From NCBI GenBank assembly GCA_965656545.1, contig CBFHKZ010000009.1:1-34646 (forward strand): DNA of 34,646 nucleotides, read 5' to 3'. The notes beneath the pieces are model-generated. The model made no database searches. It saw only the letters and a program-made list of their open reading frames with translations, and had not been told where the DNA came from. The position numbers and the translations under genes were made by a program. This DNA is from UBA7446 sp965656545. Lineage in GTDB: Bacteria; Bacteroidota; Bacteroidia; Flavobacteriales; Flavobacteriaceae. Position 1 is the first letter of the stretch; each line of letters begins with the position of its first letter. This document shows, one piece after another, positions 7,156 to 14,658 of this stretch.

Positions 7156-9752
7156 TGCAATACCTCCTTTCTTGAAATTAATTGTTGGTGTAAATCTTCA
7201 ATTGTACTATGCACCAAAGACCCAAAAAACATTGTTTGACTTCTTGATGGCACAAAACCATACTTCCTATAAATCATATATTGTCTAGGGCATCTTTCAT
7301 AGGCCAAATAATCTGCGGTGTATGAATATACTTTGCTTAAAGCTGACTCTTTGACTTTATCAATTTTAAGCTGGCTGGTGTCATAGTTTTGTATGTCAAT
7401 TGCGCCAACATCCGTTAGGGAATTATTTATATGTGAAATTGTTCCTGTGCCCTTTTTTGCTTTGATAGGGGTCAGTTTTGGTAAAATCAAAAGTTTTTCT
7501 GCTCTAGAAAGACCAACATAGAGAATTCTCATTAAATCAAACCTGCCGATCCTGTTTAAAGGCTCTCCGTCAACATCTTTTAAATCTCTTATTATTACCT
7601 CTTTAAGATCAGCATCTTTAAACTCCCTTCTTTTTGGATACATAAAAACTACAGGGAATTCCAAGCCTTTTGATTGGTGAATTGTGAGTGCTTGAATATT
7701 CCCTTTAGGAAATGGATCATCCTCATTTTCATATTCACTTTCACCCATTCTAAAAAGTGTATATAAATAAGAAGAAAAAAATAATCTTGTAAAACCATCT
7801 TCTCTGACAAAACTTGCAGAAAGAATTGGAGAATACAGTTCCATAAACCTTGAAATATATTCCGTTATTTTTGATAGGTTACATATTGGAGCTTCATTCC
7901 CTTCATTTTGAGCTAAATCATAGTAGTTTTTAAAGTGGGAAAATCCTGAAACCTGATAAAATAAATCCAAAACACTCCAGTCAAGCGAGGTTGCTCTATT
8001 TACTATTTGTGAAAGCTTGAAATTTTCTTGATTATTGTCTTTTTTCCGCTGATTCACTATTCTAGCTAAGTAAGGACTAACAATTGCATTTTTTGCATCA
8101 TTAGATAAATTGTTTGCTTCAGAAAGCTTTCTTCTCATTAACTCCAAATCAAACTCATCATCCAAATCCCAATTATTTTTGTCTATTACTCTTAATAAAG
8201 ATTCATAATCTTTAATAATGGTGTTGAGCTCAAGTTGTTTGTTTTCAGAAAACCTCTTAAGATCAGAGTCACTATCAATAATTTCTTTCCCTGTTTCAAT
8301 AGCAAAGTTTAGCCAGCCTTTATATTGGTTAAACTCATAACCTGAGAACCCTGATAAATCAGCTACTCCAAAAATATTTGCAAACACCCCAAATAGTTCA
8401 GTAGCTTCATCACCTTCTAAAAACCTTCCTGCTCTTGGAGCATAGACGTTTAAATCACTTGCCCTCAATGCATCAATTGTATTTTGTGCATCTGTGTTGG
8501 AAAGGCTGGGAAACAAAAATGCTATTTGATTTGGATCACTTACAATTTTTGATTCAATGAGTTTTTTGCAAAACTCTACTGTTTGATCAATCCAGGTTTT
8601 GTCTTCATAGCTTTCAACAGAAATTACTGCAGTATCATTATCCTGAGAGAACGCATTAATCCCTTTATCATAAACTCTGAATTGGTCCTGAGGGTTTCCA
8701 TTTTTTGTCCAATCTTCTTTTTCTATAAAGTTTGTGTAGAAGTTGACAATTTGTTTTTTTGATCTGTAGTTAATTGATAATGCTATTTTGGTTGTATTGA
8801 TGTTGAGGTTTTTCTTTACTCTTTTTGGAAACTCAACAAAATTTTCAACAGTACTACCTCTAAATCTATACAATGCTTGATCATCATCCCCAACAACACA
8901 GATATTTTTATTTCCAGCTAAAGAAAAATAAAGTTGCTCTTGAATGCTATTTGTATCTTGATATTCATCAACAATTATGTATTTGAAAATTTTACTGGCA
9001 AGGCTGTAATCTTCCACTACACTAAGAGCTTTGTCCTGTAAGAGTGACAAATCACACTTATCAAACATTTCTCCTTCAATTAAGATATTTCTGTACTCCT
9101 GATACATTTTTAAGATAAAAAACAATCCATCTTTTTCATCTGTTTTGCTAATAGCATTTTGAATATTGAGTCTTTCCTCAGAAAACCTATTAAATAGTGC
9201 TATACATTCAATTACTGCTTTATGTTTGTTTGGATATTTAGGGATCCCTTTTTGAAAAAATCCATTCACTTCAATTGTCTCAACTCCTCCAGCAACTAAA
9301 AGTCTATTCCAAATAGAATTTCTTCTTATAAAAAAATACTGTTCTAGCTGGTCAATTGTTTTAACAGGCTTTGTTCTGGCTCTATCTTGAAAAAACCTTC
9401 TATCTCCAATTATTCTGTTACAAGCTGAATGTACGGTTCCAATAAACATACTAGCTAAATCATATTGTTTACCAGTATGATTACTTGCCATCCCTAAAAG
9501 AGCTTGTAATCCCTCCTTGAGCTGATGAGCTGCTTTTTCTGTAAATGTGGTTAAAAGAATCTCATCAGGCTTAATATCATGAAAGACAATGAGGTTAAGT
9601 GTTCTCCACAAGAGAACTCTTGTTTTACCAGAACCTGGTCCAGCAGTCAAGTAGAGTGCACCTTCTATATGCTTAATAGCTTTTTCTTGTGCCTGGTTGG
9701 GTTTAAAATTTACTTCATCCCATAAAGTTTCTATTGAAAATTTTTTAGTCAC
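7152..9752 (-). CDS. UvrD/Rep-type SF1 helicase carrying the N-terminal part of a RecB-like nuclease
   Basis: An 866-residue ATP-driven DNA translocase starting at a GTG. Motifs in order: Walker A AGPGSGKT (37-44), DEYQD (262-266), GDDDQALYRFRGS, INYRS, the LTIHQSKGLEFPVV motif V and YVGLSRA motif VI. The last 60 residues are not helicase: they read YTADYLAYERCPRQY (C821) then GSLVH (H848), the opening motifs of AddB/RecB-type nucleases. The protein stops right there and the rest of that nuclease is the next gene. It is the first gene of the defence block, and inverted repeats lie upstream. In known relatives the helicase and nuclease parts are usually one chain. Its role beside a type III restriction system is inferred to be anti-phage DNA degradation. 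Confidence 0.88.
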   Translation of the reverse strand: MTKKFSIETLWDEVNFKPNQAQEKAIKHIEGALYLTAGPGSGKTRVLLWRTLNLIVFHDIKPDEILLTTFTEKAAHQLKEGLQALLGMASNHTGKQYDLASMFIGTVHSACNRIIGDRRFFQDRARTKPVKTIDQLEQYFFIRRNSIWNRLLVAGGVETIEVNGFFQKGIPKYPNKHKAVIECIALFNRFSEERLNIQNAISKTDEKDGLFFILKMYQEYRNILIEGEMFDKCDLSLLQDKALSVVEDYSLASKIFKYIIVDEYQDTNSIQEQLYFSLAGNKNICVVGDDDQALYRFRGSTVENFVEFPKRVKKNLNINTTKIALSINYRSKKQIVNFYTNFIEKEDWTKNGNPQDQFRVYDKGINAFSQDNDTAVISVESYEDKTWIDQTVEFCKKLIESKIVSDPNQIAFLFPSLSNTDAQNTIDALRASDLNVYAPRAGRFLEGDEATELFGVFANIFGVADLSGFSGYEFNQYKGWLNFAIETGKEIIDSDSDLKRFSENKQLELNTIIKDYESLLRVIDKNNWDLDDEFDLELMRRKLSEANNLSNDAKNAIVSPYLARIVNQRKKDNNQENFKLSQIVNRATSLDWSVLDLFYQVSGFSHFKNYYDLAQNEGNEAPICNLSKITEYISRFMELYSPILSASFVREDGFTRLFFSSYLYTLFRMGESEYENEDDPFPKGNIQALTIHQSKGLEFPVVFMYPKRREFKDADLKEVIIRDLKDVDGEPLNRIGRFDLMRILYVGLSRAEKLLILPKLTPIKAKKGTGTISHINNSLTDVGAIDIQNYDTSQLKIDKVKESALSKVYSYTADYLAYERCPRQYMIYRKYGFVPSRSQTMFFGSLVHSTIEDLHQQLISRKEVLQ
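7158..7170 (-). promoter_or_regulatory. Strong Shine-Dalgarno site for the nuclease gene
   Basis: On the minus strand AAAGGAGGT lies six bases before the nuclease ATG, inside the last codons of the helicase gene. It is a near-perfect anti-SD match, unusual in Bacteroidetes, and supports independent or coupled start of translation at 7155. Confidence 0.6.
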
Positions 9753-9803
9753 TATAACTGTTTATTGTCTCTGTTTATTTTTTAGCAATTTAAAAAAAAC
9801 CTA

Positions 9804-9845
9804 TAAATAAGACATATAATTAACTGTCTATTTACTGCCAGTAAA
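9804..9845. promoter_or_regulatory. Inverted repeats upstream of the defence operon
   Basis: TAAATAAGACA (9804-9814) and TGTCTATTTA (9825-9834) are inverted copies apart from one extra A. Overlapping the right arm, TTTACT (9831-9836) and AGTAAA (9840-9845) form a second perfect inverted repeat with a GCC centre. They lie 52-93 bases before the helicase start, where an operator would be expected. No TAnnTTTG promoter was found on this strand in the interval. Confidence 0.4.
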
Positions 9846-9896
9846 GTGGCTGTGAACGTGTTTTTTTACTAAATTTGAGGTAATGTATCAAGGCAC

Positions 9897-9926
9897 AAAA
9901 AAAAGCCCTACATTTCTGTAAAGCTT
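9897..9926 (-). terminator. Intrinsic terminator after tRNA-Asn
   Basis: Directly downstream of the tRNA 3' end the minus strand reads AAGCTTTACA, a GAAA loop, then TGTAGGGCTT, giving a 10-base-pair stem with two G-T pairs, followed by a run of six T. Stem and loop occupy 9903-9926. Confidence 0.8.
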
Positions 9927-9929
9927 TTG

Positions 9930-10003
9930 CTCCCCCTCTTGGGCTCGAACCAAGGACCCTCTGATTAACAGTCAGATGCTCTAACCAACTGAGCTAAGGA
10001 GGA
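9930..10003 (-). tRNA. tRNA-Asn (anticodon GTT)
   Basis: A 74-base cloverleaf on the minus strand. The acceptor strand TCCTCCT pairs with AGGGGGA (one T-G pair), the D arm contains AGCTCAGTTGGTTAGAGC, the anticodon arm CTGACTGTTAATCAG has GTT in the loop, and the T arm has GGTTCGAGCC. The discriminator base is G, and CCA is not encoded. It decodes AAC and AAT. A consensus promoter lies just upstream and a terminator just downstream. The AT-rich defence block starts immediately beyond its 3' end, and tRNA 3' ends are common integration sites. Confidence 0.95.
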
Positions 10004-10012
10004 AAATGTGCG

Positions 10013-10043
10013 CAAATATAATTTTTATTTAGTTGCTATCAAA
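10013..10043 (-). promoter_or_regulatory. Promoter of tRNA-Asn
   Basis: The minus strand carries TTTG at 10043-10040, 19 bases, then TATATTTG at 10020-10013, an exact Bacteroidetes -33/-7 promoter whose -7 box ends nine bases before the mature tRNA 5' end. Confidence 0.75.
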
Positions 10044-10072
10044 CGCATATATAGAAAATAATGTTCCCTTGC

Positions 10073-11413
10073 CTATGACAGTATAAAACGATAGATGTCA
10101 TTACCGTTGGCAAAAACAAACAAGCCCAATAATAAAAACAAGCCTATCATTTGTGCATATTCCAAAACCTTTTGATGCGGCTTGCGTCCCGTTAGCATTT
10201 CATAAGTTAAAAACACCACATGACCGCCGTCCAAAGCTGGTATGGGCAACACGTTCATAAACGCCAAAATAATAGATATCAAGGCTGTGCGTTCCCAAAA
10301 AACACGCCAGTTCCACTCGGCTGGAAACAAACTTCCAATGGTGCCAAAGCCGCCCAGCTGACTTACGCCCTTTTTAGTAAATACAAATTTGAACTGGGCA
10401 ATATAATCGTATAAGGTCCAGTAACCGTAATTAAATCCTTCTTTGACGCTCTGGCCCGCATCATAGGTATAGGTAGTCGCTTTAGGGAATGTCGCTTTAT
10501 AATAGATGCCCAAAGTGTCTCCCGTGGCTACCGGAATTTCAATTTCACTAATGATGTTGTCTCTTGAGACTTGAATAACTACCTTTTCTGCTTGGCGTTG
10601 CTTAAAGGCATTGCTTACTTGAACAGGAGGTGCTGTTGTTGGATGCCAAGGGTTAATTGCCGTTCCGTCAACCCCTATGATTTGATCATTTGCCAAAAGA
10701 CCCGCTACTTCAGCTGAAGAGCCTACCACCACTCGGTCTATTATAGCTGGTATATATGGCACAAAAGGAATCATTTCGCCTGCTGCGAAAAGTTGTTTGC
10801 CAAAATCTTCTGGAATGGCTACGGAAGCATTCGTGCCGTCGGCACGTACCACTTCTACTGTAGAAACATCACGTAAAAACAACCATTTATTGATGTCCAT
10901 GGCATCGTCCAATGCTATGCCGTCAACGGATGATATCTTATCGCCAACATCAAATCCCAATGCAGCGGTTGTAGGCGTAGGTGCCAATCCGTAGGCCAAG
11001 GTATCGTTGGTGATTACCGTTTTCCCCCATACGAACATGACCATCATATAAATTAAAAAGCCAAGTACCAGGTTGACCGTAACGCCGCCCAACATGATGA
11101 TTAGCCGTTGCCATGTTGGCTTGGCGCGAAACTCCCAGGGCTGGGCCGGTTGAGACATTTGTTCGGTGTCCATGCTTTCGTCTATCATCCCTGATATTTT
11201 CACATAGCCTCCAAGCGGAAGCCATCCAATGCCGTATACGGTTTCGCCTATCTTCTTTTTAAACAGTGAAAACTTGACGTCAAAAAACAGATAGAATTTT
11301 TCAACACGTGTTTTGAAAAGTTTTGCTGGGATAAAATGTCCTAGTTCGTGTAGAACGATAAGTAGGGATAAGCTTAAAATCAGCTGACCGCCCTTAATAA
11401 GGAAAAGCTCCAT
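10073..11413 (-). CDS. rseP: RseP-like site-2 intramembrane metalloprotease
   Basis: A 446-residue M50 family zinc protease of the inner membrane. The first membrane helix carries the zinc motif HELGH (22-26), and the third zinc ligand lies in the LDGGH motif near residue 395. Between them are two PDZ-like regions (for example GDKISSVDGIALDD and NDQIIGVDGTAINPW). RseP cuts anti-sigma factors and leftover signal peptides within the membrane. The protein is complete and of typical length for the phylum. A TACATTTG box on this strand (11431-11438) lies 18 bases before the ATG. It is divergent from the SCO gene. GC content is visibly higher than in the block to its left, so this is the edge of core sequence. 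Confidence 0.93.
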   Translation of the reverse strand: MELFLIKGGQLILSLSLLIVLHELGHFIPAKLFKTRVEKFYLFFDVKFSLFKKKIGETVYGIGWLPLGGYVKISGMIDESMDTEQMSQPAQPWEFRAKPTWQRLIIMLGGVTVNLVLGFLIYMMVMFVWGKTVITNDTLAYGLAPTPTTAALGFDVGDKISSVDGIALDDAMDINKWLFLRDVSTVEVVRADGTNASVAIPEDFGKQLFAAGEMIPFVPYIPAIIDRVVVGSSAEVAGLLANDQIIGVDGTAINPWHPTTAPPVQVSNAFKQRQAEKVVIQVSRDNIISEIEIPVATGDTLGIYYKATFPKATTYTYDAGQSVKEGFNYGYWTLYDYIAQFKFVFTKKGVSQLGGFGTIGSLFPAEWNWRVFWERTALISIILAFMNVLPIPALDGGHVVFLTYEMLTGRKPHQKVLEYAQMIGLFLLLGLFVFANGNDIYRFILS

Positions 11414-11430
11414 GGGAAAAATTTAGTAGA

Positions 11431-11438
11431 CAAATGTA
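11431..11438 (-). promoter_or_regulatory. Putative -7 box of rseP
   Basis: The minus strand reads TACATTTG, an exact TAnnTTTG match, 18 bases upstream of the rseP ATG. A good -33 element was not seen. Confidence 0.45.
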
Positions 11439-11472
11439 AGGGATTTGAGCGAGCTAAAAAACGTGGAAGTTG

Positions 11473-11480
11473 TATCTTTG
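11473..11480 (+). promoter_or_regulatory. Putative -7 box of the SCO gene
   Basis: TATCTTTG matches TAnnTTTG and ends only four bases before the ATG at 11485, so the transcript would have almost no leader. A possible TTTG at 11444-11447 is 25 bases upstream, longer than usual spacing. The box also argues against the in-frame TTG at 11470 as the start. Confidence 0.45.
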
Positions 11481-11484
11481 TCAC

Positions 11485-12159
11485 ATGGAATTGCTCCGAT
11501 TTTTTCAACGCTTTCGATTTGTAGCCCTCGTTATTTTAGGGCTATCGGTCATTATCATCGCATTCTTCTACAAGGCTTTGAAGCCAACAGCAGTGCTGCC
11601 AGTGTACCAACCCGCCATGGTGGATCCAGAGCTCGTTGACGAAAGCATACAGTACGTGAAGAAATACCACACCATTGCCCCCTTTTCCATGACCAATCAA
11701 AATGGGGAAACAATAACAGCAGAAGAGTATGACAATGCCATATATGTGGCAGATTTTTTCTTTACTACCTGTCCGAGCATCTGTCCCATCATGACCAAAA
11801 ACATGTATGCGCTGCAACAAAAACTCAGCCCTTACCCCGATGTTAAATTGCTTTCTTTTAGCGTTACTCCCGAAATAGATTCGGTGGCACAGCTAAAACG
11901 CTATGCCGTTGAAAACAAGGTCAACGACAGCAGGTGGAATTTGGTAACAGGAAATAAAAAAGAAATTTATCAGCTTGCGCGCAAATCTTATTTGGTTGTC
12001 AAAGAAGATGGCGACGGCGGCCCGCACGACATGATACATACCGAAAACTTTGTGCTCGTAGACAAACAAAAGCGCATTCGTGGCTACTATGACGGTACGC
12101 AGGCCTCAGCCATGGACGATATCCTCCGCGATATTGCCATTTTAATCCAAGAAAAGTGA
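11485..12159 (+). CDS. SCO1/SenC family copper chaperone
   Basis: 224 residues from the ATG at 11485. Residues 11-29 form a membrane anchor, and the rest is a thioredoxin-like domain in the periplasm. The copper ligands are visible: C96 and C100 in CPSIC, and H185 in MIHTENF. SCO proteins deliver copper to the CuA site of cytochrome c oxidase and may reduce its cysteines. A longer frame starting at TTG 11470 was rejected because a promoter box overlaps it. The gene is followed after 63 bases by feoA, which has its own promoter-like box, so co-transcription is uncertain. Confidence 0.92.
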   Translation: MELLRFFQRFRFVALVILGLSVIIIAFFYKALKPTAVLPVYQPAMVDPELVDESIQYVKKYHTIAPFSMTNQNGETITAEEYDNAIYVADFFFTTCPSICPIMTKNMYALQQKLSPYPDVKLLSFSVTPEIDSVAQLKRYAVENKVNDSRWNLVTGNKKEIYQLARKSYLVVKEDGDGGPHDMIHTENFVLVDKQKRIRGYYDGTQASAMDDILRDIAILIQEK

Positions 12160-12191
12160 CATTTATTATGTCTATTTAATGTGCTAAAGCT

Positions 12192-12199
12192 TACATTTG
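12192..12199 (+). promoter_or_regulatory. Putative -7 box of the feo operon
   Basis: TACATTTG, an exact TAnnTTTG match, lies 23 bases before the feoA ATG. No exact -33 TTG was found, and no confident Fur or DtxR-type operator was recognised. Confidence 0.45.
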
Positions 12200-12222
12200 C
12201 TCTTTAAAATTGGTCTAAATAA

Positions 12223-12447
12223 ATGGATTTAACGCTGGCAGATTTGGAAATTGGCGATGTGGCTACCATCGAATCTTTTGATGTAGAAAAGCTTCCCATG
12301 AAACTCATCGAAATGGGTTGTCTCCCCGGAAACAAGGTGAATTTACTGCAACTAGCACCCAGCAACGATCCCTTATACCTCAACATTTCCGGATCCTTTC
12401 TGGCCATAAGAAGAGAAACGGCATTACAAATCATTGTTCGTAAATAG
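12223..12447 (+). CDS. feoA: FeoA, ferrous iron transport accessory protein
   Basis: A 74-residue small cytosolic protein with an SH3-like fold. Typical features are the early LEIGDVATIESF, the MKLIEMGCLPGNKV core and the GSFLAIRRETALQIIV end. FeoA assists the FeoB iron permease. It is followed at once by feoB and a small Cys-rich gene, giving a feoA-feoB-small-protein operon. In many Bacteroidetes FeoA is fused to FeoB; here the two are separate proteins. Confidence 0.9.
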   Translation: MDLTLADLEIGDVATIESFDVEKLPMKLIEMGCLPGNKVNLLQLAPSNDPLYLNISGSFLAIRRETALQIIVRK

Positions 12448-12448
12448 G

Positions 12449-14539
12449 GTGAGTAAAAACATAAACGTTGCGCTTATTGGAAACCCGAATACCGGGAAGT
12501 CATCGGTATTCAACCAACTCACAGGCCTGAACCAAAAAACGGGAAATTACCCCGGCATCACAGTAGAAAAAAGACAAGGCGTTTGTCGCTTGCCCAGAGG
12601 TGTGAAGGCGCGCATATTAGACCTGCCGGGCACCTACAGCCTCAATGCCTCCTCTTTGGATGAGAACGTGGTGGTTGAGCTACTGCTCAATAAAAACGAC
12701 AAAGATTTTCCCGATGTTGCTGTGGTTATTTCCGATGTGGAGAACTTAAAGCGAAACATGCTGCTGTTCACTCAAATTAAAGACCTTAATATTCCTACCA
12801 TTTTGGTCATCAATATGTCGGATCGCATGAATCGCAAAGGCATCAGCATTGATGCTGAAAAAATGGAAGAATTGCTACAAGCAAAAGTAGTTTTGGTCAG
12901 TGCTCGAAAAAACGAAGGTATTGATACGCTAAAGCAACACATTACTTCCTATAAAAATATTTCAACAGCACCCTGTGTTTCCATCGCATCAATTGACCAA
13001 GAGTATTTTTCTTCGTTGGAACGCACATTTCCAAATCAATCGCTATACAAGCTCTGGTTGGTTATCACCCAAGATGTAAATTTTGCACGAATAGAACGAC
13101 AGAAAATGGAAGCGCAAGATGCCAATCATATGCGCAGTCGCTCCTTCTTAAAACGACTTCAGCAGAAAGAAACCATCAAACGCTATCAGTACATTAACAA
13201 CGTGCTCAAGGCGTGTTATAACAAAGACAGCGCTAAGGCAACCGACTTGCGGGGTAGGCTCGATCGCATACTCACCCACAAAGTATGGGGCTTTGTGATT
13301 TTCTTTTTAGTTCTGTTTACCATTTTCCAAGCTTTATATGATTGGAGCAGTGTTCCGATGGACTTTATAGACACCTCCTTTGCCCACCTCAGTGACTGGG
13401 CCAAAGTGAATCTCCCCAATTGGTTGGCACCTAGCCTCATTGCAGAAGGCGTCATTCCCGGACTGGGAGGTATTGTCATTTTTGTGCCTCAAATTGCCTT
13501 GCTTTTCCTCTTTATTTCCATTTTAGAAGAAACCGGTTATATGAGTCGTGTGGTGTTTATTACAGACCGTGTGATGCGGCGTTTTGGGCTAAGCGGAAAA
13601 AGTGTCGTTCCCTTAATTTCGGGAACTGCATGTGCTATACCCGCCATCATGGCAACACGTAATATTGAAAATTGGAAAGAGCGGCTCATCACCATATTAG
13701 TGACTCCTTTTACCACCTGTTCTGCACGATTGCCTGTTTACCTCATTCTCATCAGTCTGGTGATTCCAAACGACCGAATATTAGGCGCAAACCTGCAAGG
13801 CTTGGTGTTGATGTTCTTTTATTTACTCGGTTTTGCGATGGCATTGCTTGCCGCATTTGTGTTACACAAAACCTTACCAAAACGGCAAACCAGTCATTTC
13901 GTTGTAGAAATGCCAAACTATCGTATTCCGCTGTTAAAGAATGTTATCGTTACCATAATTGAAAAGACAAAATCCTTTGTGCTTGAAGCGGGTAAAATCA
14001 TTTTGGCAATATCCATTTTACTTTGGGTAATGGCTTCAAATGGCCCAGGAGCTACTTTTAAAAACGCCCCTGAAATAGTGGCTGCGCAAGCGGAAGTTAC
14101 TGATGCCAATTTTGATCAAAAATTAAGTGCTTACAAACTCGAGCATTCGTATTTAGGGTATGTGGGAAAAGGAATTGAGCCCATAATTCGTCCGTTGGGC
14201 TACGATTGGAAGATTGGCATTGCCATTGTCAGTTCATTCGCTGCACGTGAAGTATTTGTAGGAACCCTAGCTACCATTTATAATGTTGGTGATTCTTCGG
14301 AAGTAACCATTAAAAACCGTATGTCTGCCGAGACCTATGCCGATGGAACGCCTGTTTTTAACCTTGCTTCAGGTTTATCGCTTATGGTGTTCTATGCCTT
14401 TGCCATGCAATGTATGAGTACTCTAGCCATTGTGCGAAAAGAAACCAACAGCTGGCGTTGGCCCGCCGTACAGCTTGTTGTGATGACCGTAATCGCCTAT
14501 TTGGGCGCATTGGCAACATTTCAATACTTTAGCCTATAA
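12449..14539 (+). CDS. feoB: FeoB, ferrous iron transporter
   Basis: A 696-residue inner-membrane Fe(II) permease with an N-terminal G domain. GTP-binding motifs: GNPNTGKSS from residue 11, GNYPGIT, DLPGTYSL and NMSD. The membrane half holds two Gate regions, including GTACAIPA with C395, the conserved pore cysteine, and REVFVGTLATIYN near the C terminus. A GTG at 12449, one base after the feoA stop, fits family N termini (MSKNINVALIGNP). A TTG at 12434 inside feoA is an alternative that would add five residues. The protein is complete with no broken motifs. Confidence 0.94.
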   Translation: MSKNINVALIGNPNTGKSSVFNQLTGLNQKTGNYPGITVEKRQGVCRLPRGVKARILDLPGTYSLNASSLDENVVVELLLNKNDKDFPDVAVVISDVENLKRNMLLFTQIKDLNIPTILVINMSDRMNRKGISIDAEKMEELLQAKVVLVSARKNEGIDTLKQHITSYKNISTAPCVSIASIDQEYFSSLERTFPNQSLYKLWLVITQDVNFARIERQKMEAQDANHMRSRSFLKRLQQKETIKRYQYINNVLKACYNKDSAKATDLRGRLDRILTHKVWGFVIFFLVLFTIFQALYDWSSVPMDFIDTSFAHLSDWAKVNLPNWLAPSLIAEGVIPGLGGIVIFVPQIALLFLFISILEETGYMSRVVFITDRVMRRFGLSGKSVVPLISGTACAIPAIMATRNIENWKERLITILVTPFTTCSARLPVYLILISLVIPNDRILGANLQGLVLMFFYLLGFAMALLAAFVLHKTLPKRQTSHFVVEMPNYRIPLLKNVIVTIIEKTKSFVLEAGKIILAISILLWVMASNGPGATFKNAPEIVAAQAEVTDANFDQKLSAYKLEHSYLGYVGKGIEPIIRPLGYDWKIGIAIVSSFAAREVFVGTLATIYNVGDSSEVTIKNRMSAETYADGTPVFNLASGLSLMVFYAFAMQCMSTLAIVRKETNSWRWPAVQLVVMTVIAYLGALATFQYFSL

Positions 14540-14541
14540 TT

Positions 14542-14658
14542 ATGGAAAACGTAATCATCATCGCAGCAGTACTTTGGTCGTTGTATTTTCTTATACAGCG
14601 TTTTCGTCCTAGAAAAAAAACAGCTGGGTGCGATACAAAAGGCTGTGGTTGTCACTAA
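14542..14658 (+). CDS. FeoB-associated Cys-rich small membrane protein
   Basis: A 38-residue protein starting two bases after the feoB stop. It has one membrane helix (residues 4-18), a basic RFRPRKK stretch, and a C-terminal tail with three cysteines and a final histidine (GCDTKGCGCH). This matches the small Cys-rich membrane proteins that often follow feoB and may bind iron or regulate the permease. The stop codon overlaps the convergent stop codon of the ZIP gene. Confidence 0.8.
   Translation: MENVIIIAAVLWSLYFLIQRFRPRKKTAGCDTKGCGCH

Noticed and set aside
9870..9877. TAAATTTG on the plus strand as a promoter
   Set aside because: It matches the box, but no plus-strand gene follows before the opposing tRNA and rseP genes.
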